Positions 23,201-30,342 of a stretch of DNA of 44,030 nt are shown piece by piece. Both the position numbers and the translations under genes were made by a program. This DNA is from Candidatus Bathyarchaeota archaeon. Lineage in GTDB: Archaea > Thermoproteota > Bathyarchaeia > Bathyarchaeales > Bathycorpusculaceae. The DNA is taken from assembly GCA_013388905.1 (NCBI GenBank), contig JACAEI010000015.1, forward strand, positions 1 through 44,030, in the 5' to 3' direction. Every line of letters starts with the position of its first letter. The stretch's first letter is position 1. Under the pieces are notes generated by a model. That model was not told the DNA's origin and searched no databases. It saw nothing but the letters and a program-made list of their open reading frames with translations.

Positions 23201-23401
23201 GCAAAGGGAATGGGATTTGGGTTGCCAATCTGCAAACGATTCATAGAAGCCCACAGTGGCTCCATTTTTGTTGAAAGCACGCCTGGAAAAGGCACAACCA
23301 TCAAGGTTACTTTTCCAGTCAAGCCAAAAATAAAAGAAGGAGGTGAAAAGGTATGGGTGAAACCACTAGAATCCTCATTGTTGACGATGACGAAAACATA
23401 A
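20237..23401 (+). CDS. Multi-domain cytoplasmic sensor histidine kinase (PAS-PAS-GAF-GAF-GAF)
   Basis: A 1054-residue soluble kinase without membrane segments. Domains in order: PAS1 (~15-135) with Cys73/Cys76 in PCASCSN; PAS2 (~138-255); GAF1 (~270-415) and GAF2 (~425-570), nearly duplicate (both contain LPLDG.KGITVRAV and SELAVPIK); a divergent third GAF-like domain (~580-775); a coiled coil; HisKA with phospho-acceptor His828 in GHDLRNPLTS; and HATPase_c (~920-1035) with NIVRNAVEAMP, DTGMGMP and GFGLPICK. It senses an intracellular signal and phosphorylates the response regulator encoded by the next, overlapping gene (49 shared bases). Confidence 0.93.
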   Translation: MKQMKSYDTTKETLSHTLEKLSELSEGINEPIYVLDPRTYKVLFANKKTRELFGKDIIGKKCYKVFQNLNRPCASCSNKHIFGRNIGKTYSCEHQNRKNKRWYRGLYKAIKWPKGGYVKYGIAVDITEQRKAEEALKKSEQLFRSIIENSYGAILIIDDNFKIIYANDEATRMSGYSKNTIINQDFRKFIDKETLAFTQELYLKDLKGEKTPSTHEFKIVQKNGEKKDVEVKSIVIKDKLGRRLTVAQLIDITERKKIEKERKIFDERLSALNMYAQNLNMAKTMVKICKLTLDVMEKILGFEFADFFIIDKRELCLLEHRGFSKNFAVKLPLDGNKGITVRAVKTGKPVLVPDVTKDKAYVKGGEGIHSELAVPIKVGEKVLGVLNVEDKKLNAFSEKDKELLEILASHAAIAIINLKRQEKLSALNEYGQSLDMAKSMEEIYKLTLNAMEKILGFEYASILVVEGKMLCLMANRGYSKNLDLKLPLDGDKGITVRAVQTGKPVLVQDISKDSAYVEGGIGIRSELAVPIKIGHKILGVLNVESKELAAFDEEYEKLLQILASHAATAMSNLKRRDRLRKFSERLEYLMKSSTEIMHVKEMHQRLKVIAKAIQKFGWRRVVISLRDEKLEGTDLVAAGLTKEETELLLKRKAPGSVWKERLGPKFERFKIGEFYYLPWCDVWIRENVHGVPRGASPEEATTYAGVPSKLAPEEMIDWHPQDMLYAPLCTPEGKIVGILSMDDPVDGRKPTRESLIPLELFLHQAAITIENAQLIDRLKEAGKQLEEYAEQLEQKVEERTYQLRKSQEQLLKAQRFAVIGELAGMVGHDLRNPLTSISGAEYYLKKRLHHQMDNKIKEMLELIEKNIAYSNKIINDLLDYSREIELELTQTNPKSIIKEVLAIVEIPDNIQMENLTAAKPKIMIDVEKIKRAFVNIVRNAVEAMPKGGKLIIESRKKGESLEIIFTDTGMGMPKRTLEKIWTPLFTTKAKGMGFGLPICKRFIEAHSGSIFVESTPGKGTTIKVTFPVKPKIKEGGEKVWVKPLESSLLTMTKT

Positions 23402-23826
23402 GAAAGGTAATTGCAACAATACTTGCTGATGAAGGCTACATTGTTGAGTCGGTAGACACTGCTAGAAAAGCAATTGAAGCAACAAAGAAAAAATTCTTCA
23501 ACCTAAGCTTAATTGATATTAGATTGCCTGACATGGAAGGAATAGAACTCTTAACAAAAATGCGGGACACAACGCCCAAAATGCGAAAAATAATCATTAC
23601 AGGCTATCCGACACTTCAAAACGCCATAGAAGCAGTAAACAGAGGCGCAGACGCCTATATACTTAAGCCTTTCGATATGGAAAAAGTTCTCGAAACCATC
23701 AAAGAACAATTGAAAATCCAACAGCTAGAAAGGAAGTATAGTCAAGACAAGGTCGCAGAATTCATTGAGACAAGAGTAAGAGAATTAGGCGTGGAAAAGG
23801 AGGTAGCTCCCAAGAAGAAGCCCTAA
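23353..23826 (+). CDS. Response regulator receiver protein
   Basis: A 157-residue receiver-domain protein. The acidic pocket is V-D-D-D (10-13), the phospho-acceptor Asp55 lies in SLIDIRLPD, the switch residues are in I-I-T-G-Y-P, and Lys lies in I-L-K-P-F-D. After the receiver comes only a charged helix (KIQQLERKYSQDKVAEFIET) and a lysine-rich end. It has no DNA-binding domain, so output is by protein contact, as common in archaea. ATG 23353 follows GGAGGTGA and lies inside the kinase gene, ensuring coupled translation with its partner. Confidence 0.93.
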   Translation: MGETTRILIVDDDENIRKVIATILADEGYIVESVDTARKAIEATKKKFFNLSLIDIRLPDMEGIELLTKMRDTTPKMRKIIITGYPTLQNAIEAVNRGADAYILKPFDMEKVLETIKEQLKIQQLERKYSQDKVAEFIETRVRELGVEKEVAPKKKP

Positions 23827-23879
23827 GCACGCTTCTTAATCCTTTTTTTAATATCTTTTCCAAGTTTGTTATCCAATTT

Positions 23880-24770
23880 CTAGCATCTTAGATATTTACG
23901 CAAAAACTTCCAGTTGTGACTGACTTTGAAGCCTAATTTGCTCAAAAGAGTGACAGACGGAATATTCTGCTCCGAAGTGTGTAAAGCCACAGAATCCATT
24001 CCCTTATTGAAAAGAAAATTCATTGCCCTAAGCGTGAGAGCCGAAGCAAGATTTTTATTACGATGTTCTGAAAGCGTGGCTGCTGGACCCAAATAGCCGC
24101 GTTTTCCATTGAAGGCTTTATTATAATTCACGTCAGGTCTTGAGGCAACAACTGAAACGATTTTACCGCAGATCTCAGCCAAATGAATCCATTCTTCACT
24201 GAAAGGAGGATAGTCCGCCTTCCATTTCTGAATCGTGCCCAACTGCATTCTTTCCCATCCGAACGCAGCGTTTACAACTTCTACGAATTCTTTTTCGCCT
24301 TCAGGCTTCAAGCTACGGAGAATTACGCCTTCTGGAATCTCTAGAAGCGGTTTTATGCCATTGAGCTTGGCAATCATGTGATATAAGCCGCCTTCCAGCC
24401 TATATCCTCGTTCAATCCAATCGTTGATTTTTGGGCTTCCAGCGTCAATAGCTGTGAAAACTTTTTCGCTTTTAACATATTTTTCCGCTTCTTTAACCAG
24501 TTCATTCTCGATTGTTTTTTGGTCTAGGTTTTCGTTTACGGCAAGCCATCTAATTTCTTCACCCCACTGTCCATCATTATATGTGACTGTGCCTAGAATT
24601 CTGCTGTTCTCCACAGCCATCAAAATTTTGAGTTTACCCTCTTGAATCCAAGGGCGAAGTCTTTCCTCGCTGTAAGGAACAAACTCATATGAACCGCTAT
24701 AGGTTTTGTTTAGCAAATCTATAAGAACCGGCAAGTCTTTATAGAAGAAGCTTCGAATTTTTATGCTCAT
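23880..24770 (-). CDS. Tandem GNAT N-acetyltransferase
   Basis: A 296-residue protein with two GNAT-type halves. The N-terminal half has I-L-G-T-V-T-Y-N-D-G and a weak acetyl-CoA loop. The C-terminal half has L-G-P-A-A-T-L-S-E-H-R-N-K-N-L-A-S-A-L-T-L-R, the acetyl-CoA binding loop, and a final S-V-T-L-L-S-K-L-G-F-K-V. The layout resembles MshD-like double acetyltransferases. Substrate is unknown. It is convergent with the two-component genes. Confidence 0.82.
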   Translation of the reverse strand: MSIKIRSFFYKDLPVLIDLLNKTYSGSYEFVPYSEERLRPWIQEGKLKILMAVENSRILGTVTYNDGQWGEEIRWLAVNENLDQKTIENELVKEAEKYVKSEKVFTAIDAGSPKINDWIERGYRLEGGLYHMIAKLNGIKPLLEIPEGVILRSLKPEGEKEFVEVVNAAFGWERMQLGTIQKWKADYPPFSEEWIHLAEICGKIVSVVASRPDVNYNKAFNGKRGYLGPAATLSEHRNKNLASALTLRAMNFLFNKGMDSVALHTSEQNIPSVTLLSKLGFKVSHNWKFLRKYLRC

Positions 24771-24851
24771 GTTTTAGCCTTTAATTCACAAGCTTAAAAG
24801 ACGTAATAAACATTTGTATTAAATCGATTTTAGTAGTTGCAGTGAATGTAG

Positions 24852-25049
24852 GAACTTGGGGCAAGTGAACATGTTGATGCGGCTATGGGTTTTCTAGGCA
24901 TGACAATGGACGTTGGACAAACCATAGGTCCAATAATCAGTGGCATAATTCTCGCAACGAGTCTTCAATACGCCGGACTTTTTCCATCACTCACCTTCGT
25001 ATTGTTATTTTCCTGCATAATCTTCATCTTATCCAGTGCACGAAAGTAA
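24852..25049 (+). pseudogene. C-terminal remnant of an MFS transporter
   Basis: In frame from 24852 to the stop at 25047-25049 the DNA encodes E-L-G-A-S-E-H-V-D-A-A-M-G-F, then M-D-V-G-Q-T-I-G-P-I-I-S-G-I-I, then a final membrane helix and SSARK. This is the usual last third of a major-facilitator drug/sugar exporter. No start codon or upstream helices are present (a stop lies at 24849-24851). The rest of the gene has been deleted. Confidence 0.7.
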
Positions 25050-25081
25050 ACATGAAACATCAGTGAACGAGAGAACCCGAC

Positions 25082-25573
25082 ATGAAAAAACTTGGGCATT
25101 TCGTTAAGATTGAATCTGCACGAAGTTCAGAACGCTTGCACTTTGACTTTCTCAGCTTTTGCTTTTTCAGAAACAGTGATGGTGGAAACGTTTTGTACTT
25201 TGGAAACCCCAAGTTACTAAGTTTGCTTGCAGTCATATCTTACATGTTAGCAATTGAAATTCTTAATTTTCGAGCAAAGCGCTATTTTGTCAAGTTTAAA
25301 GAACATGTCGTTGGCGTTTTTATTCTTCGCGAGAAATCAGACACATTGTATATTTCTAGCCTTGCTGTTAACCCATTTTACAGAAAACTTGGAATCGCCA
25401 CTCACATACTTTCCTATTCAGAGAAACTGGCCAAACAAATGTATAAGCAATGGTTAGAGCTTACAGTTTTAAAAATGAACAAACCAGCTTTGCGACTTTA
25501 TCTAAAGTGGGGTTTCCGAGTTAAAGAAGAGAAGAAGCGCCACTCAGTATTAAGAAAAAACTTGGAAACCTAA
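25082..25573 (+). CDS. GNAT N-acetyltransferase
   Basis: A 163-residue single-domain acetyltransferase. The acetyl-CoA motif is S-S-L-A-V-N-P-F-Y-R-K-L-G-I-A-T-H-I-L. The preceding strand is V-V-G-V-F-I-L-R, and the closing part L-E-L-T-V-L-K-M-N-K-P-A-L-R-L-Y and W-G-F is typical of RimI-like enzymes. The first ~60 residues are unusually hydrophobic and aromatic. ATG 25082 lies 33 bases after the MFS remnant. The substrate is unknown. Confidence 0.8.
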   Translation: MKKLGHFVKIESARSSERLHFDFLSFCFFRNSDGGNVLYFGNPKLLSLLAVISYMLAIEILNFRAKRYFVKFKEHVVGVFILREKSDTLYISSLAVNPFYRKLGIATHILSYSEKLAKQMYKQWLELTVLKMNKPALRLYLKWGFRVKEEKKRHSVLRKNLET

Positions 25574-25626
25574 TTTGCAATTCTGGATTGTTTTTTGGTT
25601 GATTCGTAAAGCAAGATGCAGTGATG

Positions 25627-26061
25627 TCACTTAGCTTTTAGTTCATTCACCCACTTTTCTATAAACGCTGCTCGCTCCTTGCCTTTGACTTCTATTAAGC
25701 ATTCTTTTATTTTTGGATGACTTCTCTCTAGCTCCTCAAAATTTTTGCACATTGAAAGCTGGTCGCATAGACTGCAATCTGTTACGCCTTCATTCAGAGC
25801 GCAGATTCTTATTTTACAATTAGGGTCTCCTCCGCCTTTTCTACAGCCTGGACAAAAAGGCATTGCCTGTATTGCGGTGAGCCCTTTAATAAACTCATCA
25901 AAATTGAAACTTTTTGGAGCCCACGTTTCTAGTTGACTTTTGCTTTTCTTAGCGAGTGTCTCGAATTTCTCTGCCAATTTTTACATGGTGCCATTGCCAC
26001 CGGTACAGCTACCGCACCAGATTCCGCAGAAGCCTATTTGGTTTTTAACGTTTTCGAATGG
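25627..26061 (-). pseudogene. DUF3795-type cysteine-rich protein with in-frame stop
   Basis: The frame from TTG 25977 gives 116 residues containing M-P-F-C-P-G-C-R-K-G-G-G-D-P-N-C and C-A-L-N-E-G-V-T-D-C-S-L-C, typical of DUF3795. The family's N-terminal cysteine segment (F-C-G-I-W-C-G-S-C-T-G) is present just upstream in the same frame, but separated by a TAA at 25981-25983. No start codon lies between that segment and the next stop at 26062-26064. So the gene has lost its original start and carries a nonsense codon, unless these are sequence errors. DUF3795 function is unknown; metal binding is likely. Confidence 0.7.
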
Positions 26062-26239
26062 TTATTGTCAATTTACAAGCCTTCTGAAGAATAACTTAAT
26101 CATTAGGCGCATTGATATAAGGATTTGGAAATCCGTTCAGAGAGCTTGGATGGAAAGTCTTAAGCATTTTCTATGAATCTCAAAATTGAAGTGCTTTCCT
26201 TCAAAAAAGCTTTTTTTATGGTTTTTGTTTTCTGTAATA

Positions 26240-26314
26240 ATGTATATAGCATTCATAGTTTTTATAGTTGCCTTTTTAGCTATTTCCATGTTGATGTGGA
26301 AATTCTTTATATAG
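26240..26314 (+). CDS. Possible 24-residue single-helix membrane peptide
   Basis: An ATG-initiated frame encodes M-Y-I-A-F-I-V-F-I-V-A-F-L-A-I-S-M-L-M-W and ends K-F-F-I. It is one perfect hydrophobic helix with a single basic residue. It lies alone in the ~320-base gap before nrdR. It may be a chance A+T-rich frame; only the even hydrophobicity supports it. Confidence 0.2.
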   Translation: MYIAFIVFIVAFLAISMLMWKFFI

Positions 26315-26341
26315 CTAAGCTCTACTTATAGCGTCTACTTT

Positions 26342-26366
26342 AGTTATAAAACACTAACAATTTGTG
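26342..26366 (+). promoter_or_regulatory. nrd promoter: TATA box plus dyad
   Basis: AGTTATAAAAC (26342-26351) lies about 40 bases before the nrdR ATG. Directly after it, CACTAAC-AA-TTTGTG (26352-26366) forms an imperfect dyad with outer CAC/GTG arms. This recalls the ACAC...GTGT halves of bacterial NrdR boxes. A site here would block initiation, fitting autoregulation by NrdR (inference). Confidence 0.4.
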
Positions 26367-26386
26367 AAGCAAACGAAAGTGGTAGC

Positions 26387-26833
26387 ATGAAGTGTCTATA
26401 TTGCGGGTCTGAAAACCTCAAAACTCTCGAAACACGGGACTCACCCGACAATGCTGTTAGACGACGCAAAGAATGTGCAGATTGCGGACGACGATTCACA
26501 ACCTACGAGTATGTGGAAACCATAGAGCTAATGGTGCGCAAAAAAGACGGCAGACTTGAACGCTTCGACCTAAACAAAATCATAAGAGGACTGCAGAAAG
26601 CCTGCGAAAAAAGACCCGTAACAACAGAACAAATCCACGCGTTAGCAGAGCAGGTCAGACAAGACTTAACGCGATTAGGTAAGGAGGAGGTTTCTTCGGG
26701 AGAGATAGGAGATCTAATTATGAAATATTTAAAGAAACTTGACCGAATCGCCTACATCAGGTTCGCCTCTGTCTACCGCCAATTCGAGGAACCTGAAGAT
26801 TTTAGGCGTGTTCTTCTTGAGGTGAAAAAATGA
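26387..26833 (+). CDS. nrdR: Transcriptional regulator NrdR
   Basis: A 148-residue protein: a zinc ribbon with Cys3, Cys6, Cys30 and Cys33, followed by an ATP-cone domain (about 47-138; V-R-K-K-D-G-R-L-E-R-F-D, then L-D-R-I-A-Y-I-R-F-A-S-V-Y-R). NrdR binds ATP/dATP and represses ribonucleotide reductase genes. Its length matches bacterial NrdR almost exactly, and the family is mostly bacterial. It heads the nrdR-nrdD-nrdG operon, overlapping nrdD by four bases (ATGA). Confidence 0.93.
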   Translation: MKCLYCGSENLKTLETRDSPDNAVRRRKECADCGRRFTTYEYVETIELMVRKKDGRLERFDLNKIIRGLQKACEKRPVTTEQIHALAEQVRQDLTRLGKEEVSSGEIGDLIMKYLKKLDRIAYIRFASVYRQFEEPEDFRRVLLEVKK

Positions 26834-27888
26834 AGTATGTTAGAAAACGTGATGGAAAATTAGAAACTTTCGACCAAGAACGCATAACAAACGCTATTTG
26901 GAAAGCTGCTAAGGCTGTGGGCGGAAAAGACCGCGAATTAGCCAGACGCCTAAGCGACAAGGTCGTAGCTGAGCTCAAGAAAAGTTTTGGCGAAGACGGC
27001 GTCCCTACAGTTGAGGAAATTCAAGACATTGTTGAAAAAACGCTTATTGAAGATGGGCACGCCCAAACAGCAAAAGCTTACATTCTCTATAGAAAGCAAC
27101 ACCAAGATTTGCGTGAGTTAGCTGCACTCTTAAGCTCTGCAGACCTTGTAGATCAATACTTAGAGATTGAAGATTGGCGGGTCAAAGAAAATTCGAACAT
27201 GAGCTATTCACTGCAAGGCTTGAATAATTATTTATCGTCAACAGTTATAGCGAAATATTGGATTACGAGGATTTATCCTCACAACATCGCTGACGCTCAT
27301 TTCTCCGGCGACATGCACATCCACGACCTAGGCGTTTTAGGACCTTACTGCGTCGGCTGGGACGTGAAAGATTTGCTGCTTTCAGGATTCGGAGGCGTTC
27401 AAGGAAAAATTGAAAGCAAACCAGCAAAACATTTTAGGACAGCCCTCGGACATGTGGTTAATTTCTTCTACACACTTCAAGGCGAAGCTGCTGGCGCCCA
27501 AGCTTTTAGCAATTTCGACACGTATCTTGTGCCTTTCATACACTATGATGGGTTAACTCAGAAAGATGTTGAACAGGCTTTGCAAGAGTTCTTTTTCAAC
27601 ATGAATGTGCCCACACGTGTAGGTTTTCAGACACCTTTCACCAATTTGACTTTAGATTTGGCTGTTCCAGAATTCATAAAAGACGAGCCAGTTATTGTTG
27701 GCGGTGAAATAAAAGGTGAAGCTTATGGTGACATGCAAGCTGAAATGGAAATGTTTAACATGGCTTACGCAGAAGTCATGGGAAGAGGTGACTCGAAAGG
27801 AAGAGTATTCACTTTTCCAATACCTACCTATAACATAATGAAAGATTTCGATTGGGATCACCCATCACTCAGAAAATCCTTGAAATGA
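26830..27888 (+). CDS. nrdD: Anaerobic ribonucleoside-triphosphate reductase, N-terminal part (frameshifted)
   Basis: The first 352 codons of nrdD. An ATP-cone (about 1-92: YVRKRDGKLETFDQERI) gives allosteric control by ATP/dATP. The 10-stranded barrel of the class III reductase follows (F-S-G-D-M-H-I-H-D-L; Q-A-F-S-N-F-D-T-Y; M-N-V-P-T-R-V-G-F-Q-T-P-F-T-N). The last good codons are DWDHP; the frame then runs into a stop at 27886-27888. The continuing sequence is found in another frame starting at 27861-27863. Together with the next entry it makes a normal-length (~705 residue) NrdD, which converts NTPs to dNTPs in the absence of oxygen. Confidence 0.92.
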   Translation: MKYVRKRDGKLETFDQERITNAIWKAAKAVGGKDRELARRLSDKVVAELKKSFGEDGVPTVEEIQDIVEKTLIEDGHAQTAKAYILYRKQHQDLRELAALLSSADLVDQYLEIEDWRVKENSNMSYSLQGLNNYLSSTVIAKYWITRIYPHNIADAHFSGDMHIHDLGVLGPYCVGWDVKDLLLSGFGGVQGKIESKPAKHFRTALGHVVNFFYTLQGEAAGAQAFSNFDTYLVPFIHYDGLTQKDVEQALQEFFFNMNVPTRVGFQTPFTNLTLDLAVPEFIKDEPVIVGGEIKGEAYGDMQAEMEMFNMAYAEVMGRGDSKGRVFTFPIPTYNIMKDFDWDHPSLRKSLK

Positions 27889-28952
27889 CAGCCAAATACG
27901 GCGCACCATACTTCTCCAACTTCATAAACAGCGACATGAAACCCGAAGACGTCAGAAGCATGTGCTGTCGCCTAAGGATAGACAACCGCGAACTACGCAA
28001 AAGAGGCGGAGGCTTCTTTGGAGCAAATCCGCTGACGGGTTCAATAGGCGTAGTAACTTTGAACCTTCCTCGACTAGGATACTTGGCAAAAGATGAAGCC
28101 GAATTCTTTGAGCGGTTAGAAGCACTTATGGAAATAGCCAAAGACAGCTTGGAAATAAAGCGGAAAGCTCTTGAAAACTTTACTGAAAACGGATTATACC
28201 CATATTCAAGGCGCTATTTGCGTGGCGTCAAAGAAGGCTTTGGAAAATATTGGAAGAACCACTTCTCAACGATAGGTTTGGTTGGCATGAATGAGGCAAT
28301 ATTAAACTTGTTTGGCTTTAGCATAGCTTCGAAGGATGGTTTAGAGTTCGCCGTAAAAGTGCTCAACTTCATGCGCGAGAAACTGGCAGATTTCCAAGAA
28401 GAAACTGGAAACATCTACAACCTCGAAGCAACACCCGCAGAAGGAACAAGCTATAGACTGGCAAGGATAGACAAGAAGAAATATCCAGACATAATAGCAG
28501 CTAACGAGAAACATGTAGCGAAAGGTGCTGAACCATTCTACACGAATTCTTCGCAGTTGCCAGTGGATTTTGAAGGTGACTTGTTCGAAGCCTTGGAGCA
28601 CCAAGAACAACTTCAAACGCTTTATACGGGTGGAACTGTTATGCACATCTATCTTGGTGAAAGGCTTCATTCATGGAAAGCTGCTGCAGAACTAATTCGA
28701 AAAGTAGCGTGGAACTCGCGCCTGCCATACTTTACATTGACACCCACGTTCAGCATTTGCCCAACTCATGGCTACACCAGCGGCGAACAACAACAATGCC
28801 CAATCTGCGGAGCAAACTGCGAAGTTTACTCACGTGTCGTTGGCTATCTTAGACCAGTAGACCAGTGGAATGCAGGAAAACAAGCAGAATTCACTATACG
28901 TAGAACCTTTGACAAATCAATTGTTTTCGCAGCGTCAACCATCCCAGCCTAA
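27852..28952 (+). CDS. nrdD: Anaerobic ribonucleoside-triphosphate reductase, C-terminal part (frameshifted)
   Basis: The rest of NrdD: I-T-Q-K-I-L-E-M-T-A-K-Y-G-A-P-Y-F, then M-C-C-R-L-R-I-D-N-R-E-L with the active-site cysteines, then G-S-I-G-V-V-T-L-N-L-P-R. The Zn site is CPTHG plus C-P-I-C-G-A-N-C. The glycyl-radical loop is S-R-V-V-G-Y-L-R-P-V. The TTG at 27852 is only where the frame opens, not a natural start. Adding one C to the CCC at 27861-27863 joins both parts as ...D-H-P-I-T-Q-K.... nrdG follows after 12 bases. Confidence 0.9.
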   Translation: MGSPITQKILEMTAKYGAPYFSNFINSDMKPEDVRSMCCRLRIDNRELRKRGGGFFGANPLTGSIGVVTLNLPRLGYLAKDEAEFFERLEALMEIAKDSLEIKRKALENFTENGLYPYSRRYLRGVKEGFGKYWKNHFSTIGLVGMNEAILNLFGFSIASKDGLEFAVKVLNFMREKLADFQEETGNIYNLEATPAEGTSYRLARIDKKKYPDIIAANEKHVAKGAEPFYTNSSQLPVDFEGDLFEALEHQEQLQTLYTGGTVMHIYLGERLHSWKAAAELIRKVAWNSRLPYFTLTPTFSICPTHGYTSGEQQQCPICGANCEVYSRVVGYLRPVDQWNAGKQAEFTIRRTFDKSIVFAASTIPA

Positions 28953-28964
28953 AAAGTGACGCAT

Positions 28965-29642
28965 ATGAAGTTCAGTGGCATCCAAAAAACAAGCCTCATT
29001 GATTTTCCAGAAAAAATTGCAACAGTGCTATTCACGCCTGGCTGCAATTTGCGTTGCCCTTTTTGCCATAACTGGCGGATAGTAGTCGACCCTAAACCAC
29101 CGTTCTTGAATGAAGAGAACACTTTCAGAATTTTGGAAAGCCGTAAAAGATTTGTTGATTCTATTGTGGTAACTGGTGGAGAACCAACATTACATAAGGA
29201 ACTGCCAAAATTTTTGAAGAAGCTCAAGGAGAAAGGCTTTACAGTGAAGCTGGATACAAATGGTTTTTATCCACAGGTTTTGGAAGAATGCCTCGCCCAC
29301 GTGGATTATGTAGCTTTAGATGTGAAAACTTCTCTAGAAAAGTATAGGCAGCTAGGAGCAAAAGACACTAAGGATTTATTGCACACCATTGAAATCCTAA
29401 AAAATAGCAAAGTTGACTACGAGTTTAGAACTACTGTGGTTCCAGGCTTTGTTGACACTGAAGATATCCCAAGCATAGGCGAAATCATCAAAGGCACAAA
29501 AGCCTTTGCATTTCAACAATTCGTTCCCGACGATACATTAGACAAAAACTTCAGAACCGTTAAACCTTACCCACCCGAAACAATAAGGGGATTCACTGAA
29601 AAACTAAAAAATTATGCTGACAAACTGATTCTTCGAATCTAA
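28965..29642 (+). CDS. nrdG: Anaerobic ribonucleotide reductase activating protein (radical SAM)
   Basis: A 225-residue radical SAM protein from ATG 28965; the frame opens at GTG 28956. The [4Fe-4S] motif C-N-L-R-C-P-F-C has Cys27, Cys31 and Cys34. SAM-binding elements are V-V-T-G-G-E-P-T, and the later L-D-T-N-G and V-A-L-D-V-K-T. It generates the glycyl radical on NrdD. Its length is larger than classical NrdG (~155) and matches the NrdG2/PflA-like type common in archaea. Position directly after nrdD fixes the role. Confidence 0.9.
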   Translation: MKFSGIQKTSLIDFPEKIATVLFTPGCNLRCPFCHNWRIVVDPKPPFLNEENTFRILESRKRFVDSIVVTGGEPTLHKELPKFLKKLKEKGFTVKLDTNGFYPQVLEECLAHVDYVALDVKTSLEKYRQLGAKDTKDLLHTIEILKNSKVDYEFRTTVVPGFVDTEDIPSIGEIIKGTKAFAFQQFVPDDTLDKNFRTVKPYPPETIRGFTEKLKNYADKLILRI

Positions 29643-30244
29643 GCCTTGCTAATATGTTTCTCTTCAATGAAGTATCGCATGATTGGACGTGTTTTTGAAC
29701 GGCGAAGCACTTCAACAAATCCTGCTTTGCGGAATGTGGAGGCTAAACCAGTATAGGCGTGAACGTCTGGAATCCTGCCTTTTTCGGGCTCTACTGGATA
29801 GGCTTCCACAATTTTGCCGCCTTGCTTCCGAACATGTTCTAGTGCTGCTTTCAGCAATTTTCCAGTTATGCCTTTACCTCTAAACTGCTTAGCAACAAAG
29901 AAGCAAACAACTGACCACACAGGTTTGTCATCAATACGCTTAAGTGTCCGCGAACGTTCCAAACCAGAATAGACTTCTCTTGGCGCAACTGCACACCATG
30001 CAACTGGTTGCCCATCAGCATAAGCAACGATGCCTGGAATTTCGCCGGAATCCACGATCCGCTTGAAGGCGTGTCTATTTCCTTCACCCTTCATTCGGTT
30101 AAATTCTGCACGTTTCAGCCGCCACCACATACACCAGCAACCGCCACATGCTCCACGGGAGCCAAACAGTTGTTCTAAATCAGCCCAGCGTTCAGCAGTA
30201 AGCGGATGAAACTCTAAATCTGTTTTCATATATTCCATAGGCAT
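29639..30244 (-). CDS. GNAT N-acetyltransferase with N-terminal Cys/Trp motif
   Basis: A 201-residue acetyltransferase. N-terminally it has the peculiar motif G-A-C-G-G-C-W-C-M-W-W-R (about 31-42), seen in a subgroup of GNAT proteins. The GNAT core is P-V-A-W-C-A-V-A-P-R, V-V-C-F-F-V-A-K-Q-F-R-G-K-G-I-T-G-K-L-L and A-S-T-F-R-K-A-G-F. The stop overlaps that of nrdG by four bases (convergent). Substrate is unknown; the cysteine cluster could bind metal. Confidence 0.83.
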   Translation of the reverse strand: MPMEYMKTDLEFHPLTAERWADLEQLFGSRGACGGCWCMWWRLKRAEFNRMKGEGNRHAFKRIVDSGEIPGIVAYADGQPVAWCAVAPREVYSGLERSRTLKRIDDKPVWSVVCFFVAKQFRGKGITGKLLKAALEHVRKQGGKIVEAYPVEPEKGRIPDVHAYTGLASTFRKAGFVEVLRRSKTRPIMRYFIEEKHISKA

Positions 30245-30342
30245 TTTGCCAACTCCTATTCCCGAATATTTTAAAGCGTAAAGTTTAAAGGCTTAATGCT
30301 TCGTTTAGGTTTCGAATATTCTTAAGCTTAAGAGGTTTAAGT

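Noticed and set aside
25977-26064. Stop-codon readthrough (selenocysteine or pyrrolysine) in DUF3795
   Set aside because: The codon is TAA, which is not used for either amino acid.
27840-27890. Programmed -1 frameshift or intein/intron in nrdD
   Set aside because: No slippery heptamer, stem-loop or inserted sequence is visible; one added C in CCC restores a gap-free protein.
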